A DNA stretch of 64,000 nt, from NCBI GenBank assembly GCA_900318345.1, contig ONKD01000009.1, positions 1 to 64,000 of the forward strand, read 5' to 3'. The notes beneath the pieces are model-generated. The model did not search any database. It had not been told where the DNA came from and worked only from the letters and a program-made list of their open reading frames with translations. Source of the stretch: an uncultured Prevotellaceae bacterium (GTDB lineage: Bacteria > Bacteroidota > Bacteroidia > Bacteroidales > Muribaculaceae). Numbering within the stretch: position 1 is the first letter of the stretch; each line of letters begins with the position of its first letter. Shown piece by piece: positions 53,700 to 62,100 of this stretch. Made by a program: the position numbers and the translations under genes.

Positions 53700-54150
53700 A
53701 AACCACACAAAACCAGAGCAACCCCCTATCAAGAGGCCGCCACAAGTCTAAAAATGCTAAAATACAAGCACAACAAACAAATGATAAACAGAAAAATACA
53801 ACGCATTCACTTTTAAAACCCTAATTGACCCAATTAGAACAATAAGGCAAATTTGTCCAATCCTCGGATAAAAGCCTCCCTCCTCCCCGATATATCTCAC
53901 CCCCCGTCCTCTCCGTTATTTCCGTCCTCTCCGTAACATCCATCCTATTCGTCTCCTCCGTTATTTCCGTCCTCTCCGTTATTTCCGTTTTATCCGTTAC
54001 TTCCGTTTTATCCGCTATTTCCGCGATAGCGCCAGCCAAATTAGTTGAATTCGTGTAATTGGCTTCGCCGAGCTAAAGGTTCGTGGACAGTTAAAAGAGC
54101 GGGCACGCCTCTCTAAACTCTAAACTACTCGCACAGCGAGCATTATAACA
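53700..54150. repeat. Non-coding stretch with TCCGT minisatellite and dispersed repeat
   Basis: Between pyrG and the gene at 54206. Bases about 53905-54025 are a degenerate tandem array of short units such as CCGTTATTTCCGTCCTCT. Bases about 54035-54125 carry text also seen at 55990-56080 (for example TTCGTGGACAGTTAAAAGAG here and TTCGCGGACAGCTAAGAG there). A 72-codon open frame on the minus strand is only the translated array. No RNA gene recognised. Confidence 0.6.
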
Positions 54151-54183
54151 AAAAAAGGCGGCCCGGAAGGGTCGCCCTTTTTT
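54151..54183 (-). terminator. Terminator of the 435-residue exported protein
   Basis: GGCGGCCC pairs with GGGTCGCC around GGAA. A/T tracts lie on both sides. The core is identical to that at 56099-56131. Confidence 0.85.
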
Positions 54184-54205
54184 AAATTAGCTGTGAAGCA
54201 GTTTC

Positions 54206-55513
54206 TTACTTCATAACCTTAACAGCGCTGGTGGTGCCGTCGGTGTAGGTGGTAACAACGATGGTTACACCATTAGCCTGCTGCATCTCCTGGCCAGCCA
54301 TGTTGAAGTAGCGTACGCCAGCAACAGCCTTGCCGTTAACGAGCTCGTCAACACCGTCCCAAGCCTCGAAGCTGATGGTCTCGCTAGCCTCGTCGCTGAT
54401 CAGCTTGCCATCCTCCTTAGCGGTAGCGGTAACCTCGTAGGATACAGGCTCACCAAGTACAGAGTAAACTACATAGCAGGGAACGCCATTGTAAACTGCG
54501 GGAACAGCCTCTTCGCCATCAACCAAGACAACAACATCACCTGCACCCTCTACGGTGAAGTAAGCGTGTGAACCGTCCTTGTGGATAACGGTGATAACGG
54601 GGGTAGCGGTCTTCTCTACAGTGTAAGCATAGGTGTCGCTGTCCTCAGCGGGCTCACCAACGAAGTTCTCACCGTCAGGGGTAACCTTGATAGCTACAGT
54701 GTAGCTGTAGTCACCAGCCTCGGTCTGCTCAGCAGCAACGGGAGCCTGCCAAGTAGCAACGCCGTTCTCGAAGGTAACATTCAGGGTATTACCATTCATG
54801 GTAACCTCTACGGTAGCGTTGGGGTCATTGCTGGTGTAGCTGATGGTAGCAAGGCCATTGGCGTCGAAGGTAACGTCAGCGGTACCAACGAAGTCCTCGG
54901 GGGTAACCTGAGCCTGCTCAACGGTGATGTTGAAGGTCTTGGTTACAGTTTCGCCATTGGTGATGGGACCACGGGGATCCTGACCGCTAGCGGGCTGAGT
55001 GCGAACTTGGATAACACCACCCTCGAAACCGGGCTCAAACTGGAAGGTAATGGTGAACATATTCTCATAGTCACCAATCCACTTGTTAGCACCATAGGTC
55101 ACGGGATCGTCATTGTCCGGATCCATAGCGTCGGTCCAATAGTAACCAGCAACAGTGCTAGCAGCAATGAAGCGGGTATTGTTCTGACCCTTGTTCAAGC
55201 CAACAGTGATAGTCTTCTCGTTGCACAGCTCATCGATGTAAGCCATGGTCATGTCTGCACCCTCAGATGCACCAGCTGCGCTCATGTTGGGGAGAAGAAC
55301 GTTCTCCTGGCCATTGGTCATGAGGTCAACGGTCCAAGCGCTCACGTAGTTGTCGAAGTGAGCCTTAACGGGAACAGTAATACGACGCTGACGAGCAGAG
55401 GTCTGAGCCAAAAGCTCCTGTGATACCTCGAAGTCCTCGATGTACATGTACTCCTCTGCGCAGAGGCTACCTGCCATCATCAAAGCAGCTAAAGTAAATA
55501 AAACTTTCTTCAT
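54206..55513 (-). CDS. Exported protein, cohesin-like N-domain, KVMK tail (paralogue A)
   Basis: 435 residues. Signal peptide MKKVLFTLAALMMAGSLCA. Residues 20-190 (ITVPVKAHFDNYVSAWTVDL ... MFTITFQFEPGFEGGVIQVR) look like a cohesin-type beta-sandwich. Two Ig- or chitobiase-like domains follow (ATVEVTMNGNTLNVTF; ATPVITVIHKDGSHAYF ... VTATAKEDGKLISDEA). The last 50 residues, GKAVAGVRYFNMAGQEM ... TTYTDGTTSAVKVMK, are the shared tail. About 80% alike by eye with paralogue B at 56154 over the N-domain. Function unknown; likely secreted or surface bound. A long leader (about 310 nt) precedes it. Confidence 0.8.
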   Translation of the reverse strand: MKKVLFTLAALMMAGSLCAEEYMYIEDFEVSQELLAQTSARQRRITVPVKAHFDNYVSAWTVDLMTNGQENVLLPNMSAAGASEGADMTMAYIDELCNEKTITVGLNKGQNNTRFIAASTVAGYYWTDAMDPDNDDPVTYGANKWIGDYENMFTITFQFEPGFEGGVIQVRTQPASGQDPRGPITNGETVTKTFNITVEQAQVTPEDFVGTADVTFDANGLATISYTSNDPNATVEVTMNGNTLNVTFENGVATWQAPVAAEQTEAGDYSYTVAIKVTPDGENFVGEPAEDSDTYAYTVEKTATPVITVIHKDGSHAYFTVEGAGDVVVLVDGEEAVPAVYNGVPCYVVYSVLGEPVSYEVTATAKEDGKLISDEASETISFEAWDGVDELVNGKAVAGVRYFNMAGQEMQQANGVTIVVTTYTDGTTSAVKVMK

Positions 55514-55833
55514 AATTGAATAAAATTTAATTAAAAAAATTAGTTATAAAGTGAATAAAAACATTAATAAATCATTTTTGCTTAAGAGGTTCAATATTAG
55601 TTCTGACCATTAGAGAGTTCCGGATCAACCCATGCTTGCAGGAATAATTTTTTAAGGTAATGTATCCTTTTGTTGCTTATCACGATGTTTAGCGGGCTTG
55701 ACTCCTTGCGCTAGCCGACACGGCTCAACGCCCGGTCAACCCTGGTTAAACAATGCTTATAATACTCAGTTATCATATAGTTAGATATATCCAATTCTCA
55801 GTATAATGATGCTAGTTGGTTTATCTCGTGATG
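55514..55833 (-). promoter_or_regulatory. Long 5' leader of paralogue A
   Basis: About 310 nt from the predicted transcript start to the ATG. It contains GC-rich self-complementary text near 55690-55745 (CGGGC ... GCCCG; AGCCG ... CGGCT) and an AT-rich stretch just before the ATG. No named riboswitch recognised and no open frame. Confidence 0.45.
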
Positions 55834-55864
55834 CAAAGATAATACATTTTTCAATACCCACAAA
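55834..55864 (-). promoter_or_regulatory. Promoter of paralogue A
   Basis: Minus-strand TATCTTTG (55834-55841) with TTTG at 55861-55864 and a 19-bp spacer: a close consensus match. Confidence 0.75.
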
Positions 55865-55899
55865 AAAAAATCGATTTTTTTTAAAAAAAATAGCCCACA

Positions 55900-56098
55900 C
55901 AAAGCCTTTAAACTCCCTTATAATCCCTTAGGCCCCGCCCACCCCAAGGGTAGCCGCCCATTAGGCCCATTGGCCCAATTTTGGCCAATTTGACCAATTC
56001 GTCTAATTCGTCTAATTCGCGGACAGCTAAGAGCGCGCGGATGCCCAGTTAGTTTAATTCATGTAATTCGTAGTTTATTTTAGTCTGGGGACACAACA
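55900..56098. repeat. Non-coding stretch with GGCCCAATT/ATTCGTCTA short repeats
   Basis: Contains short runs (GGCCCATTGGCCCAATTTTG, AATTCGTCTAATTCG twice) and a copy of the dispersed text also found near 54035-54125. No gene seen. Confidence 0.5.
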
Positions 56099-56131
56099 AA
56101 AAAAGGCGGCCCGGAAGGGTCGCCCTTTTTT
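56099..56131 (-). terminator. Terminator of the 727-residue exported protein
   Basis: Same core hairpin as 54151-54183 (GGCGGCCCGGAAGGGTCGCC) with flanking A and T runs. Supports duplication of the whole gene tail. Confidence 0.85.
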
Positions 56132-56153
56132 AGATTAGCTTAGAAGCAATTGC

Positions 56154-58337
56154 TTACTTCATCACCTTAACTGAGCTGGTGGTGCCGTCGGTGTAGGTGG
56201 TAACGACGATGGTCATGCCGTTAGCCTCCTGCATCTCCTGACCAGCCATGTTGTAGTAGCGTACGCCAGCAACGGTCTTGCCGTTAACGAGCTCGTCAAC
56301 GCTCACGGGACCACCCTTAGCAACGTAAGCGGTGTAACCAGCAAACTCACCAGTAACCTGATCCAATACCAGGTGAACACCGATGCTGTAGCTGTAACCG
56401 TTGAATACGTAGTAGGTGTTGGTGTTGTCAGCGGTCAGCGGGTTATACATTGAGTCACCCAGGTTAGCCTCGGTTGCATCCTCGGGAGCACCATAAGCTA
56501 CACCGTCGATCAAGAAGTAGAAGTTACCAACTTCGTAGTACAGAGGATAGATCACGTCATAAGCAGTGATGTAGTCGCCATTAGCGCCAAGGTTCAGCTG
56601 AACGAACTCCTCAGTGCCATCGGCCTGTACCATTACCAACCAGTAACCTACCATGTGGGGATCCTCGGGACCAGGACCAACCTCCTTAGCAGGAACCTCA
56701 ACATACTCGGTATCGCTCATACCAACCAGAGCATCCTCGTCGGCCTGTGCGGTAGCCCAAACGCCAACATAAGCAACCTCCTCGCCGAAGGGGATCTCGA
56801 AGGTAGCCTCACCGTCGCCGGTAGCTACAGCAACGGGACCATTGCCGTCGAAGTAGTTCACGTAGATGATTACGGTACCCTCACCAGTAGCGGTGATGGT
56901 AACAACCTCAGCCTCGGTGTCGGTAACAACGTTTACAACGGGAGCGGGAGTCTCATAGGGCTGGGGAGCGGGAGCGCCCGGAACCTCGATGGTTGCCAGA
57001 GCATACTCGCTGACTTCCTTGCCTTCCTCCTGAGCGGTAGCGCTTACACCCCACTCTTCACCCTCGGGATCCTCGCAGTAGGGGATCAGGTAGGTTACCT
57101 CGTTCTCACCACGAGCGATCTCAACATCGTCGTGATAGAGGATGATGGTACCATTACCGGTAACGGTAACGAGGATACCCTCGCCATTGTCATACCAGTT
57201 GATGACGGGCTTGTCAGTTACCTGGGGCTGGGGCTCCGGAGTCTTAGCGGGAACGGTGTAGGTCAGAGTAGCGGTCTCGCTGATCAGCTTGCCTTCCTCC
57301 TGAGCGGTAGCAGTGATTACGATCTCATGCTCCTCATCCTGGTAGTTGTAACGGAAGGGGTTGGAAACCTCCATACCATCGATGTACAGCTTAACGGTGC
57401 CAGCACCAACAGCCTCGATCATCAGGTACTCCTCCTCAGCGTTGTCAGTAACAACGATCTCGGGAGTAGCGGTAACCTCGGGAACAACGGGAGCCCACTC
57501 ACCCTCGTAGGTAGCGGTCAGGTCGTTGTAACCCTCAGCGCTGATGGTAACGGTAACGATGTTGTTACCCTCAACGAGCTGTACGTTGCCGTCAACGAGC
57601 TCAACGGGCTCACCATTCAGGGTGATGGTCATGGTGTACTCTTCCTCACCAGTGTAGCTAACGGGCAGCAGACCATCCTCGGTTACGTCACCAAATACGA
57701 TCTGGCCAGCGAAGTCCTGGGTCTGGGGCTGTGAACCCTCAACAGTGATGTGGAACTCCTTGTCGTTAACCTGGCCTCTCTCGCAGACGGGACCACGGGG
57801 ATCAGCACCACTAGCGGGAGCGGTACGAACCACCATCGTAGCGCCCTGGAAGTCCTGAGCGAACTGGAAGGTGATGGTGAACATCTGCTCATAGTCACCG
57901 AGCCACTTGTTAGCACCATAGGTCACGGGATCGTCGTTGTCCGGATCCATGTCCTCGGTCCAATAGTAACCAGCAACAGTACTAGCAGCGATGAAACGGG
58001 TGTTGTTCTGACCCTTGTTCAAGCCGATACCAATAGTCTTGATGTCGCACAGCTCATCCATGTACTCCATCGTCATGTCTGCACCCTCAGATGCACCAGC
58101 AACGGTAACGCCGTAGGGAAGAGCGTTCTCAACGCCATCGGTTACGAGGTCAACCTGCCATGCGCTAACATAAGCCTCAAAGTGAGCCTTAACGTTAACG
58201 GTCATGCGACGATTGCGAGCAGCGGTCTGAGCCAGAAGCTCCTGTGATACCTCGAAATCATCGATGTACATGTACTCCTCTGCACTGAGGCTACCAACCA
58301 TCAGCAGAGCAGCTAAAGTAAATAAAAATTTCTTCAT
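56154..58337 (-). CDS. Exported protein, cohesin-like N-domain, Ig-like repeats, KVMK tail (paralogue B)
   Basis: 727 residues. Signal peptide MKKFLFTLAALLMVGSLSA. Residues 20-190 are the same cohesin-like domain as paralogue A (NDDPVTYGANKW in both). About four Ig- or chitobiase-like repeats of about 90 residues follow, each ending like VSATAQEEGKEVSEYAL. A C-terminal unit (GYWLVMVQADGTEEFVQLN) precedes the tail GVRYYNMAGQEMQEANGM ... TTYTDGTTSSVKVMK. Longer than A by extra Ig-like repeats and the C-terminal unit. Function unknown; likely surface or secreted. Confidence 0.8.
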   Translation of the reverse strand: MKKFLFTLAALLMVGSLSAEEYMYIDDFEVSQELLAQTAARNRRMTVNVKAHFEAYVSAWQVDLVTDGVENALPYGVTVAGASEGADMTMEYMDELCDIKTIGIGLNKGQNNTRFIAASTVAGYYWTEDMDPDNDDPVTYGANKWLGDYEQMFTITFQFAQDFQGATMVVRTAPASGADPRGPVCERGQVNDKEFHITVEGSQPQTQDFAGQIVFGDVTEDGLLPVSYTGEEEYTMTITLNGEPVELVDGNVQLVEGNNIVTVTISAEGYNDLTATYEGEWAPVVPEVTATPEIVVTDNAEEEYLMIEAVGAGTVKLYIDGMEVSNPFRYNYQDEEHEIVITATAQEEGKLISETATLTYTVPAKTPEPQPQVTDKPVINWYDNGEGILVTVTGNGTIILYHDDVEIARGENEVTYLIPYCEDPEGEEWGVSATAQEEGKEVSEYALATIEVPGAPAPQPYETPAPVVNVVTDTEAEVVTITATGEGTVIIYVNYFDGNGPVAVATGDGEATFEIPFGEEVAYVGVWATAQADEDALVGMSDTEYVEVPAKEVGPGPEDPHMVGYWLVMVQADGTEEFVQLNLGANGDYITAYDVIYPLYYEVGNFYFLIDGVAYGAPEDATEANLGDSMYNPLTADNTNTYYVFNGYSYSIGVHLVLDQVTGEFAGYTAYVAKGGPVSVDELVNGKTVAGVRYYNMAGQEMQEANGMTIVVTTYTDGTTSSVKVMK

Positions 58338-58607
58338 ACAAATACGAAATTTAATGGTTAATAAAAAAGTAAATAATTAATTCTATTTCAGTATTTTAGT
58401 TACACAAAGTTGGCTTCTTATCTTGATTCATCAAATTGTCCCGGACTAACTATACTCATTTTTATTTCTCATCTTTTGTCCTCTTTCTATACAAGCTAGC
58501 GCCCTTACTTGTCAAGCAAGAGGCGGTGGGAGGGGGCTAACACTTAAGTTTTTCATTTGTCGCAACTTATATTAAAGGCTATAGTGATATCAACTTATAG
58601 TCACGTG
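58338..58607 (-). promoter_or_regulatory. Long 5' leader of paralogue B
   Basis: About 265 nt. It includes a GC-rich structured part (GTTAGC ... GCTAGC; CTTGCTTGACAAGTAAG) near 58490-58545 and an AT-rich stretch before the ATG. No SD motif and no named riboswitch seen. Confidence 0.45.
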
Positions 58608-58639
58608 CAAAATTACGATAAATCCATAAAAGAGACAAA
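58608..58639 (-). promoter_or_regulatory. Promoter of paralogue B
   Basis: Minus-strand TAATTTTG (58608-58615) with TTTG at 58636-58639 and a 20-bp spacer. Confidence 0.75.
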
Positions 58640-58842
58640 ACACGCTCTGATTTTTTCTGTTAAAAAATATTAAATTCATGACGCCTGCCCACGCGTTACT
58701 AGCTGCCCGCCCACACATTATATAATATCTATAAGAGTCACCATCGGCCACGGAGCCCCAAGGGCCATTCATGGCCCCCAAGGCCCAATCGTGAGCCGCC
58801 ACAAAAAAGTTGGGGCACCAAACCAAAAAAAGGGTGTATAAG

Positions 58843-58873
58843 TTGCACAGGTATAATATAATGTGTAATTTTG
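58843..58873 (+). promoter_or_regulatory. Promoter upstream of the 1537-residue protein
   Basis: TTG (58843-58845) and TAATTTTG (58866-58873) with a 20-bp spacer. It drives the candidate RNA at 58880-59026 and, by read-through, the gene at 59185. Confidence 0.65.
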
Positions 58874-58879
58874 CACGCA

Positions 58880-59026
58880 ATTTAAAGAGAGTCCGGCCAT
58901 CAACTGTTGACGGCTGGAGTGATGCAAAGAAATGAACACTAGGGTTACTGCTTGGGTAGAGCGATGGGCTTGTATGCTGTCTGACCTGCGGGTCACGGGG
59001 CATCATGGCCGTGAGTCGCTTTTTTT
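58880..59026 (+). ncRNA. Candidate small RNA or transcription attenuator
   Basis: About 147 nt between a consensus promoter and a strong terminator. A 5' hairpin GGCCATCA/TGACGGCT lies near 58896-58918. The terminator stem is GCGGGTCACGG (58988-58998) and CCGTGAGTCGC (59009-59019), with one mismatch and one wobble, followed by seven Ts. The next ORF starts 158 bp later, so it could be a free sRNA or an attenuated leader. A 63-codon frame (58932-59123) crosses the terminator and is not supported as coding. No Rfam family recognised by eye. Confidence 0.45.
58988..59026 (+). terminator. Rho-independent terminator inside the leader of the 1537-residue protein
   Basis: An 11-bp stem with one mismatch, loop GGCATCATGG, then TTTTTTT. 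Confidence 0.75.
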
Positions 59027-59184
59027 ATTTAGCTACCGCTCGGGTGTCATCCCTATCCCTGTCCACAACGGGCACGCTTCATGGGCTCCCTACCGTGGAT
59101 CTGACAAACAAACCATTTGGTAAAATCAACAACAAAGACAAAAACATCAATTTTTTTAACCATTTAATTTTTCTTTAGTTTATT

Positions 59185-62100
59185 ATGAAAAATTTACTAA
59201 CCTTTTTCTTGACTGCCCTGCTGGCCTTCTCCGTCGGCTGGGCAGAAACAGTTGAAATTACGATGTCCCTACAGGGATGGTCTAATCAACAAGATGTAAC
59301 CAGTGTCACAAAAGATGGTGTGTCTATCACTTTTGATGCTGGCACAAACACTCAGAACACACCTAAGTATTACAATACTGGTCTAGGAGTTCGTTTGTAT
59401 CCAAACAACACAATGACTGTCACTGCTGGCAACAACACGATTACATCTATTGTTTTGAGATTTTCTACCCCTAGCTACACGGGGACTTTTTCAGCAAATG
59501 TTGGATCTTATAGCTTGTCTAACTCAACAGGAACTTGGGAAGGAAATGCTTCTTCTGTAATATTCACGAATACGGCCACGTCAGGTCATGCTCGTTTGCA
59601 GACGGTTGAAGTCACCTATACCTCTGGTGGCAGCACAGTTGAGACTTGTGCCACCCCGACGTTCTCGCCTGGAACTGGTACTTACACCGAGGCCCAGAAC
59701 GTGACCATCTCGACCACGACCAGTGGTGCAAGCATCTATTACACCACCGATCGCTCTACCCCCAGCTCTACCAACGGCACCCTCTACACTGGCGCCATCA
59801 ACGTGAGCGAGACCACGACCATCAAGGCCATTGCCGTCAAGACAGGCAATAACGATAGCCAAGTAGCCGAAGCTACCTACACCATCGAGGCCGGTGGTTC
59901 AACGATCTACCGCAAGGTGACCAGCACCGACGCACTCACCACGGGTGATTATCTAATTGTCTATGAGAATGGAAGTGTAGCATTTGACGGTAACCGGACA
60001 ACGCTGGATGCAGTAAGCAATACACAAGCTGTTACAATCATCGATCATACGATTAAGACTAACCAGCCCATTTACTTTACCTATGATGCCGCTACTGGCT
60101 CCCTCAAGAGTGCCAGCGGCTATTACATCGGCAAGACTGCTACTGGTAACGGTATGAACACCAGCCAAACCGAGGCTTATACCCATACCATTACTTTCGA
60201 CAATGGTAATGCCGTGATCACCTCATCTGGTGGTCCTACCCTCCGCTACAATAGCGCTTCTAATCAGACACGCTTCCGTTATTATGGAAGTGGTCAGCAA
60301 GCTATTCAGCTCTATAAGAAGGACAGCAATGACCCGACGTTATTGGCTACCCCGACAACGCTGACATTGACCGACATCCCCTACGACGGCAGCTCGACGA
60401 GCGGCACATTCACGTTAACGGGTGCAAACTTGACCCAGAATGTGACGATGGTGCTCAGTGGTGCCGAAGGCTTCTCAATTGATCCCTCGACCAGCCCCAT
60501 CGTTCCTGTTGATGGCAGTGTGAGCCAGGAATATACTGTAACCTATAATGGTAATAGCACGAGCGAAGTGACCGCCACGGTTACCTTCACCTGTGGTGAC
60601 CTTACCGAGACCGTTACCGTGACCGCCAAGAAGGCAACTCCGCCTCCTGCCTCGATAACGATCTCTCCTAACACTCAGACCTTTAGCGACGCTGCACCTG
60701 CTGAGCTGACGATTACTGGAGAATACGTCAGCGGCAACATCAATGCCAGCTTGGCCACGAATACTGATTGGTATTTGAATCCCAACACGTTCGGCAACAC
60801 TGGCGGCACAGCAACAGTGACCTATAATGGCCGCGCCCTGAGCTCAACCAACACGGTAACCGCAAGCGCCAGTGGCGCCACCGACGCTACGGCAACGGTA
60901 AACTATGTTGCCGACCTGTACATTGTGACCGATAACGGTGTGACCGGTGATTGGCACTTCGATGGACAATATAGCGTGCAGATGACTAATAACAATGGTG
61001 TTTATACTGGCATCTTTACCGCTACAAACGACAACACCTTTATCCTGTTTGCCAGAAAGACGGGCGATGGTGTGAATTGGAACACCCGCTATGTCTTTGG
61101 TCCCAACAGTGATGGCGACTGGTGGCTGAATGGCGACAACGGCAATGGCACTATCGACCTAAACGACGATGATCCCATCAAGATTGTCAATAGCGGCACC
61201 TATATCATCACCATCAATGCCTCCACTGGCGCCTTCACCATCACCAAGAGGAATTTAGGTGGTGACGAGTTTGTGCTGGTGACCGATACTGAAGATGTGA
61301 CCACCGATAGCGAGTACGTGCTCGTGTATAGCAACACGGCCGCAATGGGCAAGACCCTGGTCGATGCAAGTACTGATTATCTGAACTGCGAGACTTCTGG
61401 TTTTGACGTTGACGTTGATGTTGTAACCTTAACAAGCGATTCTGAAGTCAATGTCTTCACTTTGATTGAAGTTGATAATTATTTCTATATTCTGGACAGT
61501 AACGGTAAGTACATCGGTACCAACGGCAATAATTTAGCTTTAGCAGATGAGGCCAATGGTAATGCCTATAAATGGTCCATTACAATCGCCAACGATTTGG
61601 CTGTCATACAGAACCTGGGAAATTCAAGATTTTTGGCTTACAATACTTCGTCACCTCGTTTCACCACCTATGCAACAATCACATCTGGTTCGGCTCAGCA
61701 ATACGCTGCCCTCTACAAGCGTGGCGGCACTGTCGGTCCAGTTGCTCCTGCTACTCCTGTGATTACTCCTGATAGTGGCAACTATCCTGGTGACCAGGAG
61801 GTAAGCATCGCTTGCAGCACCACTGGTGCCACCATCTATTACACCATCGATGGTGGTGACACTCAGACCTATAGTGAACCGTTCAATGTAGAACTAGACG
61901 CAGAGCACACCACGGCTACCGTCGAGGCATGGGCTGTGAAGGACGGGCTCACGAGTGAGCACGTGACCGCAACATATACCTACAAGAGCGACAAAGTGTA
62001 CAGCATCGCCGAGTTCCTGGCTCTGGATGAAGGTGAGGAAGTGACTTTCGAGAGCCCCGTGGTAGTGCTGTTTGACTACTCTCAGAATAGTAGCAATGGC

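Noticed and set aside
53905-54025. Possible CRISPR array
   Set aside because: Units are short and contiguous with no unique spacers, and no cas genes are present in the window.
53821-54039. A 72-codon minus-strand frame rich in TERTEIT
   Set aside because: It is only the translation of the TCCGT minisatellite; composition is low-complexity.
58590-59006. A 138-codon minus-strand frame upstream of the giant protein
   Set aside because: Overlaps promoters on both strands, has no domain, and is unlike Bacteroidales proteins in composition.
58932-59123. A 63-codon frame as a leader peptide
   Set aside because: It runs straight through the intrinsic terminator and shows no run of regulatory codons.
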